DNA of 8,381 nt. Origin: an uncultured Lysobacteraceae bacterium (GTDB lineage Bacteria > Pseudomonadota > Gammaproteobacteria > Xanthomonadales > Rhodanobacteraceae). The notes beneath the pieces were generated by a model that was not told the origin of the DNA, searched no databases, and worked only from the letters and a program-made list of their open reading frames with translations. The position numbers and the translations under genes were made by a program. Shown piece after piece: positions 1-5,177 of this stretch (within the stretch, counting starts at the first letter, position 1; every line of letters begins with the position of its first letter). The stretch spans positions 1-8,381 of the forward strand of contig CAMLSI010000224.1 of NCBI GenBank assembly GCA_946482585.1, given 5' to 3'.

Positions 1-99
1 GCGCTGCGCCTTTACAACCGCGAAGGGTTCGAGCCTTGCGGGCCGTTCGGCGACTATATCGATACGCCGTTCACCCGCTTCTTCACCAAGCCAATCTAG
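1..99 (+). CDS. GNAT-family N-acetyltransferase, C-terminal end only
   Basis: Frame 1 is open from the left edge and gives 32 residues ending at TAG (97-99). The segment ALRLYNREGFEPCGPFGDY matches the typical end of GNAT acetyltransferases: the last helix with the LYxxxGF motif, then a beta strand and a short tail. These enzymes transfer an acetyl group from acetyl-CoA to an amine; the substrate cannot be told from this fragment. Codon choice (CTT, two GGG, CCT, CCA, TAT in 32 codons) differs from the CTG/CCG/GGC-dominated genes to the right, which fits the suspicion that the left ~240 bp have another origin. The sample is small and the neighbouring aldolase may be a biased, highly expressed gene. 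The stop overlaps that of the convergent DUF1203 gene. Confidence 0.8.
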   Translation, partial: ALRLYNREGFEPCGPFGDYIDTPFTRFFTKPI

Positions 100-257
100 G
101 CCCGGTCGATCCGCGCGGCGAAGCAGCCTCGGGTCGCATTGTGGGCATCGATATGATCGACGGCCCCATCGGCCAGCAGCGTGCGGATCACCGCATCCGC
201 CTCGCCCGCTTGGGCCAAGGCCGCGTTGGTCATCATGCCGTCGGCATCGAATGCACG
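96..257 (-). pseudogene. DUF1203-family protein, C-terminal fragment cut at a breakpoint
   Basis: On the minus strand a frame ending at TAG (98-96) reads RAFDADGMMTNAAL, then a helix with EADAVIRTLLAD, then VDHIDAHNATRGCFAARIDRA. This looks like the C-terminus of DUF1203 proteins, a small family of unknown function whose members usually end in a YDADG-type strand, a helix and an HVHNxxxGCxxxRI tail. Only about 53 residues are present. Upstream on this strand the frame stays open but becomes the antisense of the aldolase gene, so the true gene body (roughly two thirds of it) is missing. The family call rests on my memory of the motif pattern. The 5' boundary is uncertain by about 15 bases because this stretch is readable as both genes. 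Confidence 0.6.
238..257. other. gene-to-gene breakpoint in a microhomology segment
   Basis: Left of about 238 the meaningful reading is the antisense DUF1203 fragment; right of about 257 it is the sense aldolase. The bases between read VGIECT in the aldolase frame and RAFDAD in the antisense frame, and both fit their families. One short sequence can therefore belong to both parents. This is the signature expected of microhomology-mediated joining or of a short-overlap misassembly. Which of the two cannot be told from sequence alone. Confidence 0.65.
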
Positions 258-1142
258 GAAGAGAATCGTCGCGCCTATCGCGAAATGCTGCTGACCGCGC
301 CGAATCTGTCCGATCACATCTCCGGCGCGATCCTCTATGACGAAACGCTGCGCCAGTCGACCCGGGCCGGCGTTCCGTTCACCAAACTCATGCTCGACAA
401 CGGCATCCTGCCGGGCATCAAGGTCGACAAGGGCCCGCAGCCGCTGGCCGGTTTCCCGGGCGAACTCGTGACCGAAGGCCTCGACGGCCTGCGTGACCGC
501 CTCAAGGAATACGCGAGCCTCGGCGCCAAGTTCGCCAAGTGGCGCGCCGTCATCACGATCGGCGACGACATGCCGAGCTCGACCTGCATCGAAGCCAACT
601 GCCACGCGCTCGCGCGCTACGCCGCGCTGTGCCAGGAAGCCGGCATCGTGCCGATGGTCGAGCCCGAAGTGCTCATGGACGGTTCGCACGATCTCGACGT
701 CTGCTACGACGTGACCGAAGTGACGCTGCGTTCGCTGTTCGCCTCGCTGTACGAGCAGAACGTCATGCTCGAAGGCACGATCCTGAAGGCCAGCATGGTC
801 GTCTCGGGCAAGGACTGTCCGGTACAGGCCAGCGTCGACGAAGTCGCCGAAGCGACCGTGCGCTGCCTCAAGGCCAGCGTGCCGGCCTCGCTGCCGGGCA
901 TCGTGTTCCTCTCGGGCGGCCAGTCCGACGAAGCCGCGACGGCGCATCTCAACGCGATGAACCAGATGGGCCCGCATCCGTGGCCGCTGAGCTTCTCCTA
1001 CGGCCGCGCGATGCAGTCGGCTGCGCTGAAGCTCTGGTCGAAGGACATGACGCAGAACTTCGCCGACGCGCAGAAGACCGTCGCGCAGCGTGCGCGCGAA
1101 AACGGCCTCGCCGCGCTGGGCCAGTGGAAGAAGTCGGCCTGA
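240..1142 (+). CDS. class I fructose-bisphosphate aldolase, lacking its N-terminus
   Basis: Glycolytic/gluconeogenic aldolase that cleaves fructose-1,6-bisphosphate to glyceraldehyde-3-phosphate and dihydroxyacetone phosphate in the cytoplasm through a Schiff base. About 300 family-like residues remain, against the usual ~335-345. Visible are CTEENRRAYRE, ILYDETLRQ, GILPGIKVDKG (Lys107 region, rabbit numbering), AKFAKWRAV (Lys146), MVEPEVLMDG (Glu187), the signature LEGTILKAS with the Schiff-base lysine (Lys229), the phosphate-binding FLSGGQS and FSYGRAMQ (Arg303). Missing is the N-terminal GKGILAADES-type segment carrying Asp33, together with any start codon, RBS or promoter. The same frame stays open upstream to base 36, but 36-239 has no aldolase similarity. 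Codon use is strongly biased, as in a highly expressed gene, and a terminator follows. There is no internal frameshift or stop, so the gene is either recently broken or joined wrongly in the assembly. The truncated product would not be expected to be active. Confidence 0.9.
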   Translation, partial: VGIECTEENRRAYREMLLTAPNLSDHISGAILYDETLRQSTRAGVPFTKLMLDNGILPGIKVDKGPQPLAGFPGELVTEGLDGLRDRLKEYASLGAKFAKWRAVITIGDDMPSSTCIEANCHALARYAALCQEAGIVPMVEPEVLMDGSHDLDVCYDVTEVTLRSLFASLYEQNVMLEGTILKASMVVSGKDCPVQASVDEVAEATVRCLKASVPASLPGIVFLSGGQSDEAATAHLNAMNQMGPHPWPLSFSYGRAMQSAALKLWSKDMTQNFADAQKTVAQRARENGLAALGQWKKSA

Positions 1143-1161
1143 TCCCGCAGCACATCGAATG

Positions 1162-1197
1162 ACGAAAACGCCGGCCTTGCGCCGGCGTTTTCGTTTT
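1162..1197. terminator. bidirectional rho-independent terminator
   Basis: A perfect stem pairs 1163-1175 (CGAAAACGCCGGC) with 1181-1193 around a five-base loop (CTTGC), and A1162-T1194 extends it. The stem runs from GC-rich near the loop to A-rich (5' arm) and T-rich (3' arm) at its base, and TTTT follows on the plus strand (1194-1197). It lies 20 bases after the aldolase stop and on the 3' side of the leftward PNGase gene. The A/T arms let it work in both directions. Confidence 0.9.
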
Positions 1198-1222
1198 CTG
1201 TCATGGGCCGGCCGGGTTCGCC

Positions 1223-1294
1223 GCGATCACGGCAACCCGGGCACGGCCTGCGCGATCAAGGCAACCCGGGAACGGCCTGCGCGATCAAGGCAAC
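1223..1294. repeat. 29-bp tandem repeat, about 2.5 copies
   Basis: Unit 1 (1223-1251) and unit 2 (1252-1280) agree at 27 of 29 positions, and the first 14 bases of unit 2 recur at 1281-1294. Each copy contains TCA, the complement of a TGA stop. The third, partial copy holds the real stop of the leftward PNGase gene (1287-1285). The array therefore duplicates the last two codons, the stop and some downstream sequence into the 3' untranslated region. Replication slippage is the likely cause. No coding function is seen. Confidence 0.9.
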
Positions 1295-3054
1295 AACTGC
1301 ACCGACGCGCCGTAGTGTGCCGATGCGTAGTTGTGGAAATGATCGAACGAACGCAGTTCGTTGCGGCTGCCGGGACAGCCGTCGCCGTCGGTCACGCGCG
1401 TGATCGCGCCGCGTTCGGCTTCCAGCACGCGCCGGTAGCAGGCGCCGAACGGGTCTTCGTAGCGAAAGGCCTGCAGCCCTTTCTGGGCTTCGCGCAGAGC
1501 GAGGCTGCCGTCGGCGGCGAACAGCAGCGAGCCCGTGTTGTCGATCTCGCTCACGCTGATGGCGGAACGCAGCGGCCAGCCTTCGGTGCCGGCATCGAGC
1601 GCTCGCGCGATCTTCTGCGCGACGTGCGTGGTCTGCCGTGCGCCCACAGTCAGTGCCTCGTATTTGTAGGCGATGGAGAGCGGCAGGAAGCGTTCGTCGC
1701 GCAGTATCGTCGTGCGGCTGTTCTGCGTGCGGCGCGTCACCGTGTCGGACGAGGACGTCTGGTTGATGTCCTGCGTGTAGGCGCTGTCGGAAATGCGGAA
1801 TTGCTGGTAGTTGCTGAAGTCGAGCCGCTGCGTGATCGTCGTCGTGACGCGTCCCTTCGACGTGTCGAGATAGCCCGCAATGGTGTGACCGCGCACCGAT
1901 TCGATGCTGATGCCGGCCGAGAGGACGCCGCCGTTCTCGGTCACGTTGCGCGTCGCGCGCGGTATCGATTCTGCGGCCACCGTGTTTTCGGTGAGCTCGC
2001 CCGTCACGACGCTGCGTCCGGCGTCGAGAAACAGCAGCAGGTTCGCCGCCATCGAGAAGCGGTCCCCCGCGTTGTGGACCGACAGCGAAACGGTGTGCGG
2101 CACGCCGTCGTTGAGCTTCGCCGCGAACGGCGTGAGGTCGACGCGCCAGGGTTCGAACGAGAAGGTCTGCGGCGCCGGGATCGGGCGCCAGAGTCCGGGG
2201 TCGATCGCGCCGGTGTAGAGCCATGGATAGACATGGGCCACGCCGGCCGGTTCGCCGTCGATGCGCACCAGCGTTTCGCGGAACGCCGTATGGCCGCAGG
2301 ACTGCAGCTGCTCGGCGAGATCGTCGGGCACGCAGGTCATCCAGAATTCGTCGCCGCCCTGACTCTGTGCGACGACATCGAGGAACACGCGCTCGATGTT
2401 CTGCGGCAGCGTGAACGTGCGCGCGAACTGTGCGTTGCTGCCGTTGAGGTCGGTCACGCCGCCGAGTGCGCTGCTGCTCATCGGCAGCACGCGGTCGGGC
2501 CGGCGCGGCCGGTCGGGGCGGTCCGTGGTTTCACGATAGAAGCGGATTTCCGCATCGCCGTGCAGGATGCCGGTGTAGGTGTCGTTGACGATGTTGCCGA
2601 GGTCGATCTTGCCGCTCTGCGGCGTCGCGAGCAGGCTCACGTAGTCGCTGATGTCGCGCTCGATGCGCCAGCGCGGCGCATCGATGGCCGAGGGTTCCTG
2701 CGTCGTGCCGAAATAGAGATTGACCGCGCCGATCCAGAGGTTGGCGCTGCGGTCGAACTGGCGCCCAGTCGTGACCGAGAAATCGGCACGCAGGACGATC
2801 TTCGCGTACGGGCCGGGGCAGCCGGCCGGCGGCGCGTAGCTGAAATCGTGCAGCGAAAAATCGCTGAAGGTCTCGTCCTGGTAGAGCGGCACGACACAGG
2901 GTTCGCCGGGCGGCAGCGGGATCGTCGGGTCGGCGACGACGGCGCCGCGCGATCCGACTGCGGGCGGATCGGCCTGGGCCGGAGTCGGAGAAAAAAGCGA
3001 AATGACCAAAAATGGAATCAAGGACGACAGCCGCGCGGCGATGACCCGATGCAT
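1285..3054 (-). CDS. secreted PNGase A-like peptide N-glycosidase (peptide:N-glycanase A family)
   Basis: Predicted to cleave the glycosylamine bond between Asn and N-glycans on glycoproteins. The 589-aa product matches the plant/fungal PNGase A family (Pfam PNGaseA). Residues 88-105 carry LRADFSVTTGRQFDRSANLW, and 147-161 carry GKIDLGNIVNDTYTG. These are followed by the second-domain blocks DEFWMTCVPD (235-244), RIDGEPAGVAHVYPWLYTG (264-282), DPGLWRPI and HTVSLSVHNAGDRFSMAANLLLFLD. An Arg/Pro-rich linker (about 174-190) separates the two domains. Six cysteines (53, 79, 241, 253, 539, 560) fall in three close pairs and suggest disulfides. An N-terminal signal peptide (MHRVIAARL, hydrophobic core, TPAQA|DPP) indicates export. 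I chose ATG 3054-3052 over the upstream in-frame start at 3105 because it gives a clean signal peptide and has GGAGAG (3065-3060) at good spacing. I recall acid-active bacterial members from Terriglobus, Dyella and Rudaea that accept core alpha-1,3-fucosylated glycans; substrate range here is inference. Confidence 0.85.
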   Translation of the reverse strand: MHRVIAARLSSLIPFLVISLFSPTPAQADPPAVGSRGAVVADPTIPLPPGEPCVVPLYQDETFSDFSLHDFSYAPPAGCPGPYAKIVLRADFSVTTGRQFDRSANLWIGAVNLYFGTTQEPSAIDAPRWRIERDISDYVSLLATPQSGKIDLGNIVNDTYTGILHGDAEIRFYRETTDRPDRPRRPDRVLPMSSSALGGVTDLNGSNAQFARTFTLPQNIERVFLDVVAQSQGGDEFWMTCVPDDLAEQLQSCGHTAFRETLVRIDGEPAGVAHVYPWLYTGAIDPGLWRPIPAPQTFSFEPWRVDLTPFAAKLNDGVPHTVSLSVHNAGDRFSMAANLLLFLDAGRSVVTGELTENTVAAESIPRATRNVTENGGVLSAGISIESVRGHTIAGYLDTSKGRVTTTITQRLDFSNYQQFRISDSAYTQDINQTSSSDTVTRRTQNSRTTILRDERFLPLSIAYKYEALTVGARQTTHVAQKIARALDAGTEGWPLRSAISVSEIDNTGSLLFAADGSLALREAQKGLQAFRYEDPFGACYRRVLEAERGAITRVTDGDGCPGSRNELRSFDHFHNYASAHYGASVQLLP

Positions 3055-3059
3055 GCTTG

Positions 3060-3065
3060 CTCTCC
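3060..3065 (-). promoter_or_regulatory. ribosome binding site of the PNGase gene
   Basis: The minus strand reads GGAGAG at 3065-3060, five bases before the ATG at 3054. This decides the start: the alternative start at 3105 would put this Shine-Dalgarno inside the coding region and 17 extra residues before the signal peptide. Confidence 0.7.
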
Positions 3066-3095
3066 GATGGCGGAACGAATCCCCTGAGAACGCCG

Positions 3096-3104
3096 AAACT
3101 AGCA
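3096..3104 (-). promoter_or_regulatory. candidate extended -10 promoter for the PNGase gene
   Basis: In the 100-bp gap between the kinase and PNGase genes the minus strand reads TGC-TAGTTT (3104-3096), an extended -10 form. Transcription would begin near 3089 and give a leader of about 35 bases. No good -35 element is seen. A 13-bp palindrome (TGCGGC-T-GCCGCA, 3105-3117) sits just upstream and could be an operator. Read-through from the kinase gene is equally possible, since no terminator lies between them. Confidence 0.3.
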
Positions 3105-3154
3105 TGCGGCTGCCGCACGCAGGTCATGCGGTGGCGCGTCGGCGAGCGGCGCGG

Positions 3155-4015
3155 CTACACCGCGCGGGCCAGCGCAATGACCGCCTCGGCGATGCGAAGT
3201 TCGCGCGCCTCCTCGAGCGTGTTGCCGTCTTCCGCGTGCCAGGCGGCGGACAGGCAGCCGTAGAGATAGGCATGGCCGAGGATCTGCGGCAGTTCGAGCG
3301 ACAGCGCGCGTGCATAGGTTTCCGCGCGGCGATGCAGCACCTCGGCGTCGAGGCAGAGATCGTCGCGATCGAGCGGGTTGTACAGCAGGTTCGCGGCCTC
3401 GAACGCGGGATCGCCGTAGAGGCCGTTCGCGTCGACCGCGAGCCATCCGCGCGGGCCGTGCAGGAGGTTGTCGTGATGCAGGTCGCCGTGCAGCGGACGC
3501 TCGTCGCGCGCGTTGCGCAGCAGGCGTTCGGCCAAGCGCGCCGCGTCGCGATAGGGATCGCCGGCCGGGGCGCCGCGTGCGCGAGCGAACAGGCTGGCGA
3601 AATGACGCGACAGCGGCTGCAGGTCCGCCGGCGGCGCGCGGCGCGATGTCGATGCCGAAGCGAGCCGCGCGAGCACGTCGGCGGCGATTTCGGTCGCGAC
3701 GGCGTCGCCGTCGCGTGCGAGCACCGTGCTCAGCGCGACGTCGCCGGCGTCCTCGAGCAACTGCAGGGCGCCGTTCGCCGCATACAGCCGCACTATGCCG
3801 CGGCCGCGCTGCCAGCGCGCGAAAGCGCGCGTCGCTGCGATGTCGTGACCGCCCGGCTTGAGCGCCTTGACGATCGCCGTGCCGTCGCCGCGGCGCACGC
3901 GCCAGATGCGGCTGGTGCGCGTGTCGGCGACGAGCTGCGGGTCGCGCAGGCGCCAGGACTGCGGAAACCGAGGGTGCGTATCGCTGCCGCGCGGCGGCCG
4001 GAATTGCCGGGGCAT
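3155..4015 (-). CDS. aminoglycoside/hydroxyurea-type kinase (APH(6)-like phosphotransferase)
   Basis: This 286-aa protein resembles the streptomycin 6-phosphotransferase/hydroxyurea-resistance kinase family (Pfam APH_6_hur), which phosphorylates small hydroxylated substrates with ATP in the cytoplasm. Near the N-terminus, WRLRDPQ...TRTSRIWRVRR leads to a nucleotide-binding lysine candidate in AIVKAL (Lys50) and the hinge-like LLEDAG (86-91). The catalytic loop is LHGDLHHDN (175-183, base Asp178), and the metal-binding Asp195 lies in AVDANGLYGDPAFE. Family length is about 280-310, so it looks complete. The ATG at 4015-4013 shares one base with the stop of the macro-domain gene (TGATG), which implies translational coupling. 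Family members in environmental bacteria are often housekeeping kinases of unknown substrate, so streptomycin resistance is possible but not shown. It lies on the minus strand, beside a divergent drug-efflux operon. Confidence 0.82.
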   Translation of the reverse strand: MPRQFRPPRGSDTHPRFPQSWRLRDPQLVADTRTSRIWRVRRGDGTAIVKALKPGGHDIAATRAFARWQRGRGIVRLYAANGALQLLEDAGDVALSTVLARDGDAVATEIAADVLARLASASTSRRAPPADLQPLSRHFASLFARARGAPAGDPYRDAARLAERLLRNARDERPLHGDLHHDNLLHGPRGWLAVDANGLYGDPAFEAANLLYNPLDRDDLCLDAEVLHRRAETYARALSLELPQILGHAYLYGCLSAAWHAEDGNTLEEARELRIAEAVIALARAV

Positions 4016-4017
4016 CA
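4013..4017 (-). other. one-base stop/start overlap (TGATG)
   Basis: Read on the minus strand, the macro-domain stop TGA (4017-4015) and the kinase ATG (4015-4013) share the A. No strong separate Shine-Dalgarno precedes the kinase start, so termination-reinitiation is the likely way the kinase is translated. Confidence 0.8.
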
Positions 4018-4542
4018 GTCGGCCAGGGCGTCGCGATACGCGTCCAGCGCCCTGGCGCCGAAACAGCAGAACACGATGCGCGCGAGCGAGCCGGGTTCGT
4101 CGGCGATCGCGCGCGCTTCGGCGACCGCGATCGCGACGGCTTCGGCCAGCGGATAGCCGAACACGCCGCAGCTGATCGCCGGAAACGCGATGCTGGCCAG
4201 GCCCTGTTCGCGCGCGAGCGCGAGGCAGCGCCGATAGCACGATGCGAGCAGCGCCGGCTCGCCCTTGTCGCCGCCGTACCAGACCGGCCCGACCGTATGG
4301 ATCACGTGGCGCGCCGGCAGGCGATGCCCGCCGGTGATCACGGCCTCGCCCGTGGGGCAGCGCACGTACGGCCGCAGCATCGGAATCGCACGGCATTCGT
4401 CCATGAGGCCGGGCCCGGCCGCACGATGGATCGCGCCGTCGACGCCGCCGCCGCCGGAGAGGCTTTCGTTGGCCGCGTTCACGATGGCGTCGAGCGCCAG
4501 GGTCGTGATGTCGGCTTCGATGGCTTCGATGATGACCTGCAT
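4015..4542 (-). CDS. macro-domain protein, O-acetyl-ADP-ribose deacetylase (YmdB-like)
   Basis: A single 175-aa macro domain, the size of E. coli YmdB. It shows the ADP-ribose-binding signatures [23 protein letters not shown] (residues 21-43, with Asn25 and Asp35 at the usual catalytic positions), [22 protein letters not shown] (65-86) and [12 protein letters not shown] (120-131). Asp11 near the N-terminus fits the adenine-contacting position. Such proteins hydrolyse O-acetyl-ADP-ribose or remove ADP-ribose from acidic residues in the cytoplasm. The ATG at 4542 has AGGA about 8 bases upstream. The gene ends in TGATG, coupling it to the kinase downstream. Its promoter must lie in the 147-bp divergent region shared with the MarR operon. 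Confidence 0.92.
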   Translation of the reverse strand: MQVIIEAIEADITTLALDAIVNAANESLSGGGGVDGAIHRAAGPGLMDECRAIPMLRPYVRCPTGEAVITGGHRLPARHVIHTVGPVWYGGDKGEPALLASCYRRCLALAREQGLASIAFPAISCGVFGYPLAEAVAIAVAEARAIADEPGSLARIVFCCFGARALDAYRDALAD

Positions 4543-4577
4543 GCGCGAATCCTAGAGCTTTTCCGCTAACTCGGATT

Positions 4578-4625
4578 CCCGCGGCGAGCCGGGCGCAGTC
4601 CCGTGCGATTTCCGGGCGCCGCGGG
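4578..4625. repeat. 9-bp inverted repeat in the divergent control region
   Basis: CCCGCGGCG (4578-4586) is exactly complementary to CGCCGCGGG (4617-4625) across a 30-base interior. It lies between the macro-domain start and the MarR operators. It could form a cruciform or a leader structure. GC-rich sequence makes such arms fairly likely by chance. Confidence 0.5.
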
Positions 4626-4626
4626 C

Positions 4627-4642
4627 CTAGACCTTGGTCTAG
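4627..4642. promoter_or_regulatory. candidate operator palindrome 1
   Basis: CTAGACC-TT-GGTCTAG is a perfect 7-bp inverted repeat with a two-base centre, about 50 bases upstream of the marR start. Its core CCTTGG has the same CCTWGG form as the second palindrome at 4677-4686; the centres are 47 bp apart. MarR dimers bind palindromes of this size. It could equally control the divergent macro-domain gene. Confidence 0.55.
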
Positions 4643-4664
4643 CCGGTCAATGGGCTCGCCGGCA

Positions 4665-4691
4665 TTGAAAAATAACTGCCTAGGCAATAAT
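4665..4691 (+). promoter_or_regulatory. promoter of the marR-emrAB operon with embedded operator palindrome 2
   Basis: TTGAAA (4665-4670) as -35 and AATAAT (4686-4691, 5/6 to TATAAT) as -10 are 15 bases apart, slightly short. The spacer holds the perfect palindrome TGCCTAGGCA (4677-4686). Extended to 4672-4691, eight of ten half-site positions are symmetric. A repressor bound here would cover the promoter, the classic arrangement for MarR autoregulation. If this promoter is right, transcription starts near 4698, after the ATG at 4690, and favours the ATG at 4705. Confidence 0.55.
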
Positions 4692-5169
4692 GTCTGCGGC
4701 AGCCATGAACAGCTCAGATCCCCGCTCGAACTTCGCCTACCCGCTGCTCGACGTCACGCGGCTGCTGCGCAAGCACTTCGACCGTCGCGCCGAGCCGCTG
4801 GGTCTGACCCGCGCGCAGTGGCGCGCGATCAAGATCATTCACCGCCACGAAGGCATCAGCCAGAAAGCCTTGGCCGAGCTGCTCGAAATGGAGCCGATTC
4901 CGGTCGGTCGCGTGATCGACCGGCTGCAGCAGGCCGGTTTCGTCGAGCGTCGCGCCGACCCGAACGACCGTCGCGTCTGGCGCCTTCACACCTTGCCGCG
5001 CGCCGACGGCGTGCTCGACGACATGGAAGTCATCGCCGCCGGGCTTCGCGACGAAACCCTGACCGGCATCTCCGACGCCGAACTGATCAGTTGCCTCGGC
5101 GTGCTCGAGCGCATGAAGCAGAACCTGCTCGCGCTCGAAGAGGCCGCTTCCAAGAACACGAACCGTTGA
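4690..5169 (+). CDS. MarR-family transcriptional regulator of the efflux operon
   Basis: A 159-aa winged-helix regulator of normal MarR length. An N-terminal dimerisation helix (about 17-37) precedes the winged helix-turn-helix. There the helix with LTRAQWRAIKIIHRHEGISQ leads to ALAELLEMEPIPVGRVIDRLQQAGFVERR (recognition helix about 70-82), then the wing with the hallmark DPNDRR (90-95). The C-terminal helices complete the dimer interface. MarR proteins of this kind repress adjacent drug pumps and release DNA on binding phenolic or lipophilic compounds; the ligand is unknown here. The start is ambiguous. ATG 4690 has a weak AGG five bases upstream, while ATG 4705 (MNSSDPRSN) fits the promoter geometry. 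It is followed after 8 bases by the adaptor gene, so the three genes form one operon. Confidence 0.92.
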   Translation: MSAAAMNSSDPRSNFAYPLLDVTRLLRKHFDRRAEPLGLTRAQWRAIKIIHRHEGISQKALAELLEMEPIPVGRVIDRLQQAGFVERRADPNDRRVWRLHTLPRADGVLDDMEVIAAGLRDETLTGISDAELISCLGVLERMKQNLLALEEAASKNTNR

Positions 5170-5177
5170 GTACCGCC

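Noticed and set aside
36..239. Upstream in-frame extension of the aldolase from a TTG at 36
   Set aside because: The extension has no aldolase similarity. It lies over the GNAT end and the antisense DUF1203 fragment, and is open only by chance in GC-rich DNA.
96..977. Long minus-strand frame opposite the aldolase (293 residues)
   Set aside because: Beyond about 257 it is the antisense of a clear aldolase and has no family features; only its last ~53 residues look like a protein (DUF1203).
1090..3087. A 665-residue plus-strand frame opposite the PNGase gene
   Set aside because: It is Arg/Ala-rich with no recognisable domain and is a mirror frame of a gene with strong family motifs and a signal peptide.
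3055..3105. Alternative PNGase start at 3105
   Set aside because: It would add 17 polar residues before a good signal peptide, and it lacks the well-placed GGAGAG that precedes the ATG at 3054.
3002..4156. A 384-residue plus-strand frame opposite the kinase gene
   Set aside because: Low-complexity Arg/Ala composition, antisense to a gene with intact kinase motifs.
4016..4687. Extension of the kinase frame upstream to 4687
   Set aside because: It runs in another frame through the whole macro-domain gene and has no kinase similarity. The TGATG junction gives the natural start.
4650..5177. N-terminal extension of the EmrA frame back to 4650
   Set aside because: It overlaps the whole marR gene in another frame and reads as an Arg-rich shadow. 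The canonical EmrA N-terminus begins at 5178.
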